From positions 186,001 through 250,000 of the forward strand of contig JNEU01000777.1 in NCBI GenBank assembly GCA_000697475.1: a stretch of DNA of 64,000 nucleotides, read 5' to 3'. Below the pieces are notes generated by a model. It was not told the origin of the DNA. It was given only the letters and a program-made list of their open reading frames with translations, and made no database searches. Positions within the stretch are counted from its first letter, which is position 1, and the number at the start of each line of letters is the position of its first letter. The stretch comes from Lichtheimia corymbifera B2541. Taxonomy: Eukaryota; Mucoromycota; Mucoromycetes; Mucorales; Lichtheimiaceae. Below are positions 47,572 to 60,013 of this stretch, in pieces. The position numbers and the translations under genes are program-made.

Positions 47572-48864
47572 ATGAACACCAGTTGCACAGGCACAACTCA
47601 TCCATTTGCATCTCCACCATCAGACGAATTTTATGCCTTAGGCACATTTACTCGCACTCCTGATTTGGCGACGTCTTCATTGACGAGTTCTAGCTGCTCA
47701 CCTTCCGATGGTCCGATCTTGAGCACGACAACACCGAGATCCACTAGTGATTATTCATCACGCTATTACGGACGTACTCATGAAGTGATCAATCGCATAC
47801 AAGGCATGATGCTTGGCTGTTATCACGATCCATATGCAATCGACCAAAACCAAGAGAACGCCGTCATTTGTCACCAACAACAGCAACATCATCATCACCA
47901 TGACTTTTTATCCGATAGTGGCATAGAACCACAACATCATCACACACAACAGCATCAAGCATCATCCTATTGGACTTCGCCTATGTTTGCAGGTGCCCCA
48001 ATACGATTTCCACCAACATCAATAGTTCATGGCGTCCTTCCATTCCATCAAGCACCCTTGTTTCAACAGCCCAATGACAGCAAAAACCCCGATCCTGCTT
48101 CTTACACCACCGAGTATTTACCTTCGCCATCCTCTTACAGCAATGGTACTGTGGTTGCACCGCCACTTTCAGCAGCACCAGCACCAGCACCGCCTTCAAC
48201 GCTTCAACATCATCAATCAATACCACCTACTGCTCCAAGTACTACTAATACAACACATACAACTGCATCTACTTCATCGTCACCACCTTTTTCAAATGAT
48301 GATGATGAACAACAAGGCATCGAAAACGACGATCATGCTTTTTTCCCTCCTCTGGAAACAAGTATACAAGAACAACAAGAGCACAATCATTCACAACCGC
48401 AGCCATCACCCGAAGAAAGGCCTTATGGATGCTCGGATTGTGCTTCTGCATTTGGCCGACGACAAGATTTGAAACGACATGTCAGCTCTGTGCATAGAAA
48501 AGTCTTTCCTTACGAGTGCATCCAATGCCATCGCCTCTTTAGCCGTAGAGATTCATTATTACGCCATGAACGTAATTCGTGCCATCGACCTGCCATTGCT
48601 CCCCACCATCCACATCCATCAACGTCTACAGTGTCATCATCATCATCTCGCCGCAGTAACAATACTGCATCACCATCACGTCGTAATGTGCAGCGAAGAC
48701 GTCGCCGCAGTAATCAAGGGACGACGACAACTACTTCCACCACGACAAAGTATCAGCGTAACAGTAACAACATCTCCACCACAACCACTTCTTGTAGTAG
48801 CAACAACAACGATGGTAACCGTACCCGATCCTCAAGTCGTCGTTACAACACTATGATGTATTAA
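47572..48864 (+). CDS. C2H2 zinc-finger transcription factor, Msn2/Seb1-like
   Basis: Single exon, 430 residues. Residues about 280-340 hold two tandem C2H2 fingers: YGCSDCASAFGRRQDLKRH (then VSSVH) and YECIQCHRLFSRRDSLLRH (then ERNSCH), joined by a short RKVFP linker. The second finger ends H-x5-H. Finger contact residues R-Q-D/K and R-D-L/R resemble fungal stress-response factors of the Msn2/Seb1 group that bind CCCCT, but this is inferred. The N-terminal 280 residues are disordered: Ser/Thr-rich with His and Gln runs (HHHHHDF, EQQEHNHSQPQ). The C-terminus is Arg/Ser/Thr/Asn-rich (RRNVQRRRRRSNQG), a likely nuclear localisation signal. Confidence 0.88.
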   Translation: MNTSCTGTTHPFASPPSDEFYALGTFTRTPDLATSSLTSSSCSPSDGPILSTTTPRSTSDYSSRYYGRTHEVINRIQGMMLGCYHDPYAIDQNQENAVICHQQQQHHHHHDFLSDSGIEPQHHHTQQHQASSYWTSPMFAGAPIRFPPTSIVHGVLPFHQAPLFQQPNDSKNPDPASYTTEYLPSPSSYSNGTVVAPPLSAAPAPAPPSTLQHHQSIPPTAPSTTNTTHTTASTSSSPPFSNDDDEQQGIENDDHAFFPPLETSIQEQQEHNHSQPQPSPEERPYGCSDCASAFGRRQDLKRHVSSVHRKVFPYECIQCHRLFSRRDSLLRHERNSCHRPAIAPHHPHPSTSTVSSSSSRRSNNTASPSRRNVQRRRRRSNQGTTTTTSTTTKYQRNSNNISTTTTSCSSNNNDGNRTRSSSRRYNTMMY

Positions 48865-49574
48865 GCAATGTCATTTCCTTGTTATCTTATGTAAATTATC
48901 CAAGCGTACATAACTCCCTCCCATGCTTTAAATCTCCAACATGTCAAACACGCACACGCACACACATATATATATACATCTTTTCAATCACCATTTTTTC
49001 CTTGTTATTGTGTCTTTATTGATGAGCGATGAAAATAATAACAAAGGCTGTCGAATCTTAAGGCAGCATGATATATGCAACATTGCAATTACGTATGTCA
49101 TTCATAAGCTATTCATCTCAGAGTTCCAAGATTCTATCATCAGCAATCGGAGGTGGATGATCATGTGGTGTGATCTCGGGATGAGCGGGTTTTTTCTCCT
49201 CCTGTTGAACCTGGAGCTAGCCCATATGATAGATCGTCGTCGGGTGTCGGTATTCATTCTTCTATGTCTCCCGTCGATCCTTCTCCATTCATGGTCACAA
49301 TAACAATCATCCTATATTTTGAACCGGTAGGAAGAAAAATAAACAATGAATGCATCTCAAGCCAAGGGCCATGTCCTCAGGGCAATTCTTCCCACCCTAC
49401 AAGTCTCATGATATACCACACACACACACCATCCAAATTTGATAGAATAAAAACCATCCACAGCTGTCTTCATCACACACCACATGCTGTCATTCAACAT
49501 AAAGTTTCATGTGCAGGCCCGTAACGAAAAAGGAAATTGAATTAAAAATGTATATACAATACACAAAGGTTTCT
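48865..49574. other. Intergenic, convergent 3' flanks
   Basis: CA repeat near 48950-48970, otherwise no feature. A frame at 48941-49303 has no recognisable homology. Confidence 0.4.
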
Positions 49575-50753
49575 TTACAAGGTAATTTGATTGCCTGTCA
49601 ATAGAGTATACACCTCCTTGTACTTGTCCAAGGTCTTCTCGGTCACTTCGGATGGCAACTCGATGCTGGTCTTTTTGTCAAAGTTGATGGATTCAAGGTA
49701 GTTGCGCACGATTTGCTTGTCAAAGCTTTCTTGACCACGGCCAGCTTCATACTTGTTGGCAGGCCAGAAACGAGAGGAATCTATTAAATCCCGATTCAGC
49801 CATTAGCATATGCCTTTTCCAAAACACACACCCCACATTATCATTTCCTTTCCAGTATATCCCGATGCCCATCTGTAACAAATACACACTTACCAGGGGT
49901 CAAGACCTCATCTACCAGCACGAGGTTGTTGTTCTCATCCAATCCAAATTCAAACTTGGTGTCGGCAATAATGATTCCCTTTTCAGCAGCATATTCACTG
50001 GCTTTGGTGTACAAGTTGATAGCAGCGTTGGTAACCTTAGCAGCCAATTCCGCATCACCCAAGATCTCGGCCATCTTTGAAGGATGAATGTTTTCATCTA
50101 CGTAATGGCTAACCTTAGTGTCATATCCTTCATCCGCCATCATGATCTTACCATGATCACCAATCTCAGCCTTGGTGCTTGGGGTAAATAAGACAGAAGG
50201 CAACTTTTGGCTTTCAACGAGACCTTCAGGAAGCTGAATGTCGCAAATGGTACCCTTGCGCTTGTATTCGGCCCAACCAGAACCGGTGATATAACCACGA
50301 ACGATGGCTTCAACAGGGAGCACACGCATCTTTTTCACGAGGATGGAACGGCCTTCAAGTTGATCACGGTATTTCTGAACGTTGGCAGGCATCTTGTCAA
50401 AGTCGGCTGTGATCAGGTGATTGGGCAAGACGTCGCCAAGCAAATCAAACCAAAACAAGGATACTTGAGTCAACACTTTGCCCTTGCCAGGAATAGGCTA
50501 GATTGCTTATCAATATATGCACACAAGTATCTATCGAAAAAGACTTACGTTCTTCATAATGACATCGAAAGCTGAAAGACGATCGGTGGCCACGAAAAGG
50601 AGCGACTTGTCATCGACCTCGTAAAGATCACGCACCTTGCCACGAGCAACGAGCTTCAAATCAGGACAATCACTACGCGATTGGCAAGAGTCAATAATAG
50701 TCAATGGCGAAAATAAATGGGAGAATGAGCCTATACCTTGACAAAAGAGCCAT
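49575..50753 (-). CDS. ADE1: SAICAR synthetase (phosphoribosylaminoimidazole-succinocarboxamide synthase)
   Basis: Four exons, frame-checked: 50737-50753, 50549-50672, 49894-50497 and 49575-49780, giving 316 residues, the fungal Ade1 size. The 17-nt first exon gives MALLS, joined to [20 protein letters not shown]. Other motifs: [80 protein letters not shown] and [12 protein letters not shown]. The enzyme joins aspartate to CAIR with ATP in de novo purine synthesis (step 7), in the cytosol. The start codon on a 17-nt exon is supported by phase and by the usual position of the RGKVRD motif. Confidence 0.96.
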
Positions 50754-52266
50754 AATGGGGAATATATGCGTTTATGCAAAGCAGAGATATGATGCGCGGG
50801 GGGTGGAAAGGGACCCTGCCTGTCAATTGAGATTTCTCTTGTTCCATCAGTAGTGGCTTATCCCATCTCTAAATCTGTGCAACCCATTCATTGCATGACA
50901 TGCCCAAAGAAAGCCATTATAGCATATTATGATAAGCAACAACATGCGCATTAAATCCAAGTTGCTTTATTGATGACAAAATGAGCTTCAATGACAGCCC
51001 GTGTTCATGGCAGTGATACCTACGCTGCATGGAAGGTAACCATGTTGCTTTGTGAAACACACGGGTTAAGCCGGACACACCACAATCGCATCGTTTTTAC
51101 TCCTTGCTGCTGCTGTTGTTGCTTTTGCTGCTAATGAAAATGAATGAATGACTACCATGAATGTTCAATTACCAAATCCAATACCAATTGCTATTGGTTT
51201 CCATCACCGCCAAGGAGTCAAAAGAGGGGAGGGGGACAAGTTGATATATTAGTTACATTTAGTGATGATGAAAGCACTGAGAAAGGAGAAGAGCGTGTTG
51301 TTGCCATTGACCACTGTGTATATGCGAAATGTCTCGCCCAATTGCTCCGAGGTGGACAATGCAATATAACGCAACGATATATTTAGTAGGACCACGCCAC
51401 ATTATGTTATACAAAGGAAGGGATCGATGAGTATGAGAAAAAACCACAGGGCTGGTGCCGCTGTCAAAAGAAACTCAGTCCACAATAGATGTGGTGGCTG
51501 CCAAAAATATGTTATTCAGGAGCAAGGGGGGCCAAAAGTAAAATGGCGGGGAGAAGCCTGCTTTGGGTCTCGCCTGCTGTCGGAAGGAAAAAAGTTTCAA
51601 CATGTTGATATGCAATTACATGTCTACTGGATCCTGTTTTCACCCTCCAATGGTGGAATTGCATTGCTTTTTGAATACCTTTTTGCTATGTACTCTCATT
51701 TTAAAAGTCAATTGAGCAGGTTCGTCATATACAGCAATAATAAGCGGGGGGCATGTGTATGTCGCGAGCAAGAATAGTACATATACAGTTAAAAATAGTC
51801 GAATTGGTAGCTGTTGTGCCATGATTGGGTTATGCCATGTTGTTCAAAAGGAAAAACGTTTGCTACTACTCGACAAAGCAAGCGTCTAATCTCCAAACAA
51901 GGAGAAATAAACCGCTACCCATTTTCCTGATAAAGGCATTTTAAGCAGACTTGGTGTTGCGTTGTAGTTGGATTCGTGCGACTTTATACTCATTGTGCAA
52001 CAACACTCGGACAATCACCTTGTAACTCAGTGAAAACAATTCCACCTTTCTATTTAAATAAGGCATTTTGTCGCTCCGGGAAAAGCTTATTAAATGTCAC
52101 TATAGGCCTATCTTCCCATTTTCTCCTTTCTTTTTTTCCATCCACCTTTCTCTCGTGAATCAAATCCATTCCTTTCGTTGACGACCACACACACACACCT
52201 ACAACTACTCTATCAACACCTAACTCCCTATAATCACTCGTTTCAACAAGGACATCCTCATCCAAA
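50754..52266. other. Intergenic region, no gene supported
   Basis: About 1.5 kb. A CTG/TTG run near 51100-51130 and scattered ORFs (for example 51427-51777) without domain. TATTTAAATA at 52051-52060 may be a core promoter element of the following gene, about 210 bp before its start. Confidence 0.4.
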
Positions 52267-53535
52267 ATGCCACGACTCTCCTCCCTTTTAATGACTGCAG
52301 GTGCATTATTGCTCGCTAGTCAGCAAGCACAAGCAGCCAACCAACGTGCTCAAGTCGTTGATGCAACCAACTTTTGTACGTTCTTGCCCCCTGTTGACGA
52401 AGCTGACCGAGAAATCTCGGATACCGAGTGGGATGCCCAAGCTTTTTGTATGGGTGATACACCTGAAGCTGAAAGTGCTGGATCCATTCCTGATGGTTTC
52501 ATTCAATCTGCCCACTTTGTTGCAACCGATGACTACGTTCAGATCACTGGTCAAATTGATCCCATCAAGGCTAACTTGGATATCAAGGACTGGGGAGGGT
52601 AAGTCAACGAATTCGACATTAACATAGAGTCAATCAATAATCATACCTAACATATCACTCCTTTGCCAATAGTCAATATGATGTCAAGGCACCTGATGGT
52701 TCCACATGTGCCGGTTGGAAGTATTACGTTAACTTGATCGAGCCTGCAAGCTACACTTGGTGTATTCGTTGCTGCGTAAGTGATTCCAAAGAGTAATTTT
52801 ATTACAAGCTATATATTAATACCTCTTTTTCGACGCTTTCAGAATAGCGAAACTTGGTGTAACCGTGGTATATCACAGAAGGGCTGTGAGCATATCATCC
52901 CTGGTGACTACAGTGGACCTATGGATACATCCATTACTGCTCCAGCTGGTGGCAGCGGAAGTGCTGCTAGCAATCCCACCACCAGTGCCCCTGCTACAAC
53001 CAGCGATTCCAGTGATTCAAACTCCTCATCAGCTTCGCCAACATCTACTCCAACAAGCAGCAGCAGCAGTGGTGATGGTGATGCTGATAAGAATAACGGT
53101 AGCAGCGGCAACTCGTCCCCTTCATCTAGCAACAACCCATCCACCGGCAATGGTGATGGTGACAACAACGGCAACGGTGGTGATCAAAATGGTTCTAACG
53201 GTGCTGACAACGGCACCTCTGCTCAACCATCAGCTGCTCAATCATCCGATAACGCCGATCCTAATGCATCTGCTGCTGCTTCATCATCGGATTCTGCAGC
53301 TAGTGTTGCTCCTTCATCCTCGATTGCAGTTTCTTCTTCAGCCGCAATTTCTTCCTCGTCTTCTCAACCAGCCCAATCATCTCCTGCTGCTAGTGCTTCT
53401 GACAACAATGCCCAAACATCTGAGAGCGTTACTGCCCAAGAGAATGATGATCAAGAAAGCAGTGCCAACATTATGGGCTATTCCTCGACATTGATCGTTT
53501 CGACTTTAGTGTTGGTCATGGCCATGTCTTTGTAG
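52267..53535 (+). CDS. GPI-anchored Cys-rich surface protein (FCIRCC-type domain)
   Basis: Three exons, frame-checked: 52267-52598, 52673-52775 and 52843-53535, giving 375 residues. Signal peptide: MPRLSSLLMTAGALLLASQQ, with probable cleavage after AQA. The ordered part, residues 25-165, has NFCTFLPPVDEADREISDTE, FCMGDTP, VATDDYVQITGQID, CAGWKYYVNLIEPASYTWC, then IRCC-NSETWCNRGISQKGC and EHIIPGDYSG. This cysteine pattern is known from secreted proteins of Mucoromycota and Agaricomycetes with unknown function. A Ser/Thr/Asn/Ala-rich stalk of about 170 residues, a likely O-glycosylated spacer, precedes a hydrophobic C-terminus (YSSTLIVSTLVLVMAMSL) fitting a GPI-anchor signal. Probably wall-attached. 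Confidence 0.85.
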
Positions 53536-55241
53536 TTGTATCCTGTGTCCTTTCAAGAATTCCTTCTCTCACTTTTCACTCATTTTACACGTCCCCGATT
53601 TCACACATCTCCTCGTGTCTACGCATCAAGCAACAATGTGTCTCGTATTTCACCTTTTATACACCTTGTATTAATCTTCACTAAACACAAACATATTCCA
53701 GGTTATATACTCTTCATTGTTGATCTTGATCCAAAAGAAATCCAATTGAGCAAAATTTCTGTCCCCTTATACAAATGTACTTAAAACTCGCCTAATGAAA
53801 TCCTACTATACACTGTTAAAGCGTTACGTGATTGTGCAACACGCATCAAATGTATGTACAACATGCCAAGCTATTATCTCCGGCATGGGGTGTTTTGTAT
53901 CTTTATTGGGAAAAGATGGATGCAAGAAAATTGGGAAAAAGTGAGCGTTCAATGATCAGGATGAAAAAGGAGGATGATGTTTAAAGCTTGTAACCAGGTA
54001 CGTGGTATCCGCCCATCATCATTGCGAGAGCGTGTCGTTGTTGCATCCGATGATAGATTCTTTGTCGTGTCTTTCAAATCGCGACGCAAATCATACTTGA
54101 CGGATTCCTTGTTATTGCCTGTATAGGTTGATGATATGTACTGCATAGCCCACAATCAATCACGGCACAGAAATACCCACGCCCACCGTGCAGATATAAA
54201 CAAGATGAATGTTGTCGCCCCACACACATTTCTTTCTTTCGATCAACATATCCCTCTTTGATTGCTGCCGCCTTCAAAGCCCTTGGCGAGCATCATTTTG
54301 AGGGTCCTTTATTTGAGCGATCCATGTGCTTTGTTTGTGATGAACGCTAAGGGTTCATTGTTATCCTAGGCCTTTCATTTTCCTTGTTGTCATTGTGATA
54401 TTTGGTTCTTTCTATAAGGTAAACCTAATCACCTGTCTGGATGAAGCATGTATTCATATACATATTATGTTCCTTTCGATGTAGCTGTTTCGTGTGTTGC
54501 ATCTGGAAAGCTGGATTGGGTGGCATATTGTACTACAGCCCCGCATGATCATCATTTGAGCTCATCAATGTTGTCTTCGTTTACTTTTCTTTCCGCCCTT
54601 TCAAACACGATCGCTCATGTTCAATCTGCAACTACTTTATTCTCCTCCATTGGAACCCTACTCTTCCCTCTGAATCCGTGGACATGCATGCGTGAAGACA
54701 ATGGCAACTCAATCACAGTCAACACACGACGTTTGACCACCGCATCTTGTACACTTGACAACGCCAACACGACGATATATGATGCACAGTGCTGGAGCGA
54801 GCTCGTAACCTGACAACATGGGAGGTTAATACAGTGGGTTGTTTTCAGCACTCGACGACGACTCAATCCAAGCAGCATGATCGCAACAGGTTGTGGAACC
54901 ATCATCGCAACAGGCTGTGGAACAACCAACCACCACTCCACCATTTTCACCAATCGATCGCATGGAATACACGTTAACTCCAATAAGAAGCTTGTTGTTA
55001 TGAGGTAAAGTTCAATCATGTTGATATAAGCACCTGGTACCAATCTTTTTTACTATGTAGCCAAGACGGTGATTCAAAATGGAGATGTTATCTACGTACG
55101 GCATGTGCAGATAAAGTTGCCATTCTAAAACGCATGGCTGTCGGGAACATCGAAAGACGACAACATCAGAAGAGGCTCATAATACATCACAAGTTGTAAG
55201 TCATGGGAAGCTGCTAAGCATCTACATTGCCTTATTAACAT
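53536..55241. other. Intergenic, no gene supported
   Basis: A frame at 54448-54813 and its opposite at 54621-55043 overlap; neither has recognisable domains. A GTTGTGGAACCATCATCGC / GCTGTGGAACAACC tandem imperfect repeat of about 24 bp is visible at about 54880-54925. Confidence 0.35.
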
Positions 55242-55899
55242 GTGTCATTTTCATATGTAGCGCTGAATCTGATGAATTACGAGATAATCCAGGGAGCCCA
55301 CAACGATGAATATACAGCACATTGGAGACTTCATCTGAGAGCACCAAACGACAGACGAAAGCAAATGGAGCTATCAATCATGGTGTGTTGGTCTCACGGC
55401 GTTCAAGGCCGACATGCACCTGGCATTGCAACATTTTGCCCCAAGAGCAAGTGATGGAGCACACATAGCCATTTGCACAAGCTCCACGAGGTAAGCTATA
55501 CATCTATGTTATTCAAGGGCTTATCATGGTGCTAATAATTTCTTTATTATGCACATAAATATTGGCCATGGATGCCCAAAGCTTCAAGAAACATGGGATG
55601 ATGCGGTGGCAAGGGCCAACACAAAGGGAGCTGGCCTCACATCCGAGCAAACTGCCAATAACAAGCTTGGAAGACCAGTGAAAGGCTGCTCGGAGAAACC
55701 CAGTTCTCTGGAAGCCATCAATAAGGGATCAAGTCAGATCTTTCTGTCCCAGTTGCAAGATTACTCAGAGAAGGGGACAACGGCCCAAAGTCAAAACACG
55801 TGCTTATTCATGGACACGGCAGCTCGAACCGCTTTTACCTTGGATATGTCATCATCAGGAGATTACCGAAAGAATGTCAACTTCTTCAGGGCGTTTTGA
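55242..55899 (+). CDS. Unrecognised frames, possible spliced gene or remnant
   Basis: Two adjacent frames: 55242-55454 (MSFSYVALNLMNYEII, then EYTAHWRLHLRAPNDRRK) and 55549-55899 (KLQETWDDAVARANTKGAG, NKLGRPVKGCSEKPSSLEA). A GTAAGC donor at 55491 and an AAAG acceptor near 55580 could join them. Composition (charged, ordered-looking) is more protein-like than in neighbouring intergenic DNA, but no family is recognised and no clear 5' exon is seen. May be a decayed gene. Confidence 0.3.
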
Positions 55900-56530
55900 A
55901 TCAAGACACAAGCAAGTACGAGGGTCAATGATCAAAAGGAGAAAAGGGCTTCATCATCAAGTGGGATTATCTAATGTCCAAAGCCAACCGATACGCATCG
56001 CTCATGCCCTCTTGACTAGAGTATATGTTGTTTTATTGTCAGGGAGAAATCATCCTATGTCTATAATAATATCTTGGAGCTTATTCATATATCTTATGGT
56101 TGGGAATATGGTTGGATGGGTGTGTGGTATCCTAGGCAACCACAATCTAATATAGTCCGACTGGAGTGGGTTGGTTGGTGGGGGGAATGCGAGGCACCCA
56201 AATGGGAACCCAATGCTGCTGCCAATGATAATCTCCCTCTCTTACATCTTGTACGTATATCACAGGCAATATTCCCAAAGGGCGTGGATGGATGGATGGA
56301 TGAGAGCAAAGGATGGATGTTATATCAACGGATGCATACGCAAAAGACAACGATAAGATGAATGGATGAAATGGATGCATCTTACGAGAAACCACCAATA
56401 CACCACCAGACCACCATGCGCACCATTGGATAGCTCATTCCTTCTCACCTCGTTCAACCCCATTCACGCCACCTTTCATATATATATATTTATTCAATGC
56501 TGACTTGTATATTATCTACAGTTGAACGAC
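55900..56530. other. Promoter and leader of the eS7 gene
   Basis: GGATG-type short repeats at about 56285-56315. A TATCTACAG just before the eS7 start (ending 56520) looks like an intron acceptor, suggesting a 5'-UTR intron with its donor further upstream. Confidence 0.35.
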
Positions 56531-57258
56531 ATGGCTTCTCACAAGATCACCAAGGTTGCTGGTGCACAGGCCACTAACGAATTCGAGCTTTCTGTTGCTC
56601 AAGCTCTCGTCGACTTGGAGAACAACGTTGCCGAGCTCAAGAAGGACTTGCGTCCTCTTCAAATCACTGCTGCCAAGGAGGTATGTTTTTGTTGTTGGCT
56701 GGGGGCTCTCAAAAGGGACACCCTTTGTAATAATAGTGGATATATGTTGTATAGGTTGAAGTTGGCAGTGGCAAGAAGGCTATTGTTATCTTCGTGCCTG
56801 TCCCCACCCAAAAGGCATGGAACAAGGTCCAAGCTCGTGTTACTCGTGAGCTCGAGAAGAAGTTCTCTGATCGCCAAGTTGTCTTTGTTGCCCAACGTCG
56901 CGTCCTTCCTGTTCCTAGCCGTCGTTCCAACCCCAAGCAACCTCGTCCCAGATCTCGCACTTTGACCGCTGTCCACGATGCCATCCTTGAGGACCTTGCT
57001 CACCCCTCTGAAATCGTTGCCAAGCGCACCCGCGTTGCAGTTGATGGCTCCAAGACCATCCGAGTGTAAGTGTCTTAAAGAAAAGCGATGATGATGGTAT
57101 AAACAATCGATCTCTGATGTATGTTTTATTGTAGTTTCTTGGATCCCAAGGATGCCACCTCCCTCGAGTACAAGCTTGACACCTTCTCTGCTGTCTACAA
57201 GAAGCTCACTGGCAAGGCTGTTGTGTTTGAGTTTGCTGCCAATGCTGATTTGATCTAA
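56531..57258 (+). CDS. RPS7: Small ribosomal subunit protein eS7
   Basis: Three exons, frame-checked: 56531-56680, 56755-57065 and 57135-57258, giving 194 residues. Visible are [112 protein letters not shown] and [11 protein letters not shown], all eS7 hallmarks. Component of the 40S subunit. The start after the possible 5'-UTR intron acceptor is the first ATG of the exon that matches eS7; a preceding in-frame ATG at 56522 is absent in homologues by memory and spans the acceptor. Confidence 0.97.
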
Positions 57259-57904
57259 ACAGTATAAACAATATGGAGCCATGTATCATATCCTGTCAAT
57301 TCCAGCTACTATGTAATTGTTCTTCTTGCTGATGATATCAACATGTATGTGTTTGGAGACAAATATGGGTGCTGTGCAAGAGAGAGGCAATGTGTATTTG
57401 TTTGTTTGGGGGTCACAAGGTTGCAATACAAGAAAGCTGTCAACTCTGTAACAGCCACATTTTAAAGTGCTCGCTTTGGTGACATGGCGTGTGTTTGGTC
57501 GATAGCTTAATCACAATACTTGACAGTGCACGCGTGCACGCACTGCGCATGAATAGAGAAAAATGGATTGATTAACAATCGTCATCTACTCGACTCCGCT
57601 TATAACAAGTTATATTATGCATATTTTCATTACCTGCACACAGCCGATCACACAAAAAGTGTAGGCTTGCATAAGGCCCGTGTTTCTTCCGAACAAGCAT
57701 TGGAACAAACATTGACAGAGGGGGGCAAACGCGTCAATTTGTGTACAAGTTGGAATTTGGACCGACAAGCAGATTGCTGATATCACGTTGATATTGAATG
57801 CACGTATATCTCGATAGACAGAATTGCTGATCACGTATATATAAAAGGTGTCATGAATTTTTTTACCAGAATATTCATTCATACCTTATCACTTTTATCT
57901 CCTT
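57259..57904. other. Intergenic, upstream of the chitin deacetylase gene
   Basis: No gene supported. Contains a clear TATA box near its right end (listed separately). Confidence 0.4.
57837..57848 (+). promoter_or_regulatory. Probable TATA box of the chitin deacetylase gene
   Basis: TATATATAAAAG about 60 bp upstream of the start codon at 57905. Good match in sequence and distance. Confidence 0.55.
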
Positions 57905-59079
57905 ATGAAGCAAGCCTATCTTATCCCGTTGTTCCTTGCATTGCTTGGTCAATCTGGTGTCTTAGCCCAAGGTGATGCCGAGGATGTTGTGGTGCCACAA
58001 AACCGTGAATGGCTTGCCGAAGTGGACATGTCAAGTGTACCCGATATCCCATTACGTCCTGTTGGTTCGGGTATCTGTGAAGATGTAGCATGCGATGGTC
58101 CAGAAAATGATGAATGCTTTGAATCATGCGGTAACACACCTGGTGAAGAAGACATCTATGGTTGTCCACGCGATCATACATGGGCATTGTCTTTTGATGA
58201 TGGCCCTAGCGAGTATACACATGAGCTCCTTGATTTATTGGAAGAGCACGACATCAAGGCCACTTTTTGTGTTATGGGCTCACATGTCATCAAGTATCCT
58301 GATGTTCTACAACGTGCATATGAAGCTGGTCACCAAATCGCATCGCACACCTACTCTCACCCTCACTTGATGAGCCTTACCAACGAGGAAATCATCTACG
58401 AGATCAAGGCAACTGAAAAGGAAATTGAAAAGGCCATTGGTATCCGCCCAAAGTACGTACGACCTCCATTCGGTGAAGCTGATAATCGTGTCAAGGCATT
58501 ATTGCGTTCGATGGGATACAAGATTTTGCTCTGGAACGTGGACCCTACTGATTATGATGTCTACATGTTGCCTGATGCTTCCAAGAAGATCCGTGGCGCA
58601 TTCAAGAGCGCTGCTTCTGGTGTTGATACTGGTCTTAACCCACACGAGGATCCTGGTTTCATTAGCTTGCAACATGGTAGGTTTAATTTTGGCATTTTGA
58701 AATGTATGATGGCTGACATCAATTATTAGATTTGTACAACCAATCTATCGCTCAGGTGCCCCACATTATCAAGTATCTCAAGCAACGTGGTTACAGTTTC
58801 TCCACTGCTGCAGAATGCTTGGATGACGATGAACCCCATGAATTACTTGATGAAGAATTGATTGCTGCCCAAAGCGCAAAGACCACCAATGCTACCGTAT
58901 CAGCATCATCAAGCGCTAGCGAGGATGCATCCTCTTCTACATCTGCTACCAGCAGTGCTTTCAACAAGGCACCAAACAACCACAAGGCTGCCACTACATC
59001 AGGTGCCAACGCTGTTGTAGCTGCCACCAAATCCGGCTTTGCTCTCGCTATGCTGATGCTGGGTGCCATGTTCTTTTAA
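57905..59079 (+). CDS. Chitin deacetylase, CE4 family, GPI-anchored
   Basis: Two exons, frame-checked: 57905-58676 and 58730-59079, giving 373 residues. Signal peptide MKQAYLIPLFLALLGQSG. The NodB domain has all motifs: SFDDGP (motif 1, with the base Asp and a metal Asp), HTYSHPHL (motif 2, metal His pair), RPPFGEADN (motif 3, Arg-Pro-Pro), LWNVDPTDYD (motif 4) and SLQH (motif 5, His), so it is predicted active. Cysteines near the N-terminus (CEDVACDGPENDECFESCG) may form disulfides. A Ser/Thr/Ala-rich stalk and a hydrophobic end (GFALAMLMLGAMFF) suggest GPI anchoring. The enzyme makes chitosan from chitin in the wall, an abundant polymer in mucoralean walls. Confidence 0.94.
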
Positions 59080-60013
59080 TTTCACACATATATAGGCATC
59101 ATACTTTGTTCTCATCTATTCATTCTAGTTCATTCTTTCCCTAGTCGTTCATTTGTTCATTCTGCATTCTGCATTCATCCCATACACCCCAATGAAAAAT
59201 AGAGAGTAACGGATGTTACCCAACAGCCGTTTTAATCACCGCACAATAATCTGAAGAATGTATATACTATGCATAAATGGCTCGTATTACTGCAAAACGG
59301 GATTGATGATAATGTATTCTCAATTGCAAGTATCGCGTTATGCTTCTGTGATTGTGTGAAGTAGAATATTCTAACAATGAGTGGGGGCTATGAAGGATGA
59401 TGGTATATAGGCTGAGCTGTGTTTTGTCTTCTTGCAGGCACCCGCATATGGTCCCCAAATCCAGTACACTGAAATTGCCATTCATATGCTCGACTCTTCG
59501 TGTGTGGTCGTGCGCTCATAGTGTGCCTTGTAAAAGTTTGAGGATGATGGTATATTGTAATAAGAACCAAGTGATCATGTTTGGTCTTGGATTGTGCATG
59601 TAGTACCCTAGGGCTAAGCGAAGAAGTAACAACGATTAGCTCACATAGCAAGTTATACAAAGAATCTGCATGTACATACATGATGCGCACTCTTCAGATG
59701 GGCTCTTATCTTGCTCGAACTGCCATTGTTTTACATCCTTGGTCAGGGTACCTTATTTGTAATAATACCGGATTTAGACTACCCAATGCGATCAGGATAT
59801 ATATTCGCCGTCACGTACCTCTTTGTGTTTAATTAAACGCGATAACTTGGCATGAACACGGTGGTGTCGAGCACGGTTGCAACGAATCCTCCTCTACGCA
59901 TATATCTTAATGAATAACAAAGATGGCCATATCATCCACCAGACTTACATTGCGCGCGTACATGTGGCCTTTCAAGCACCGCTGTCATCTTCATTCTCTG
60001 TGCACTGCCCTCG
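59080..60013. other. Intergenic, no gene seen
   Basis: Small ORFs only. TTCATTC/TGCATTC repeated short motifs occur near 59120-59175. Confidence 0.35.
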
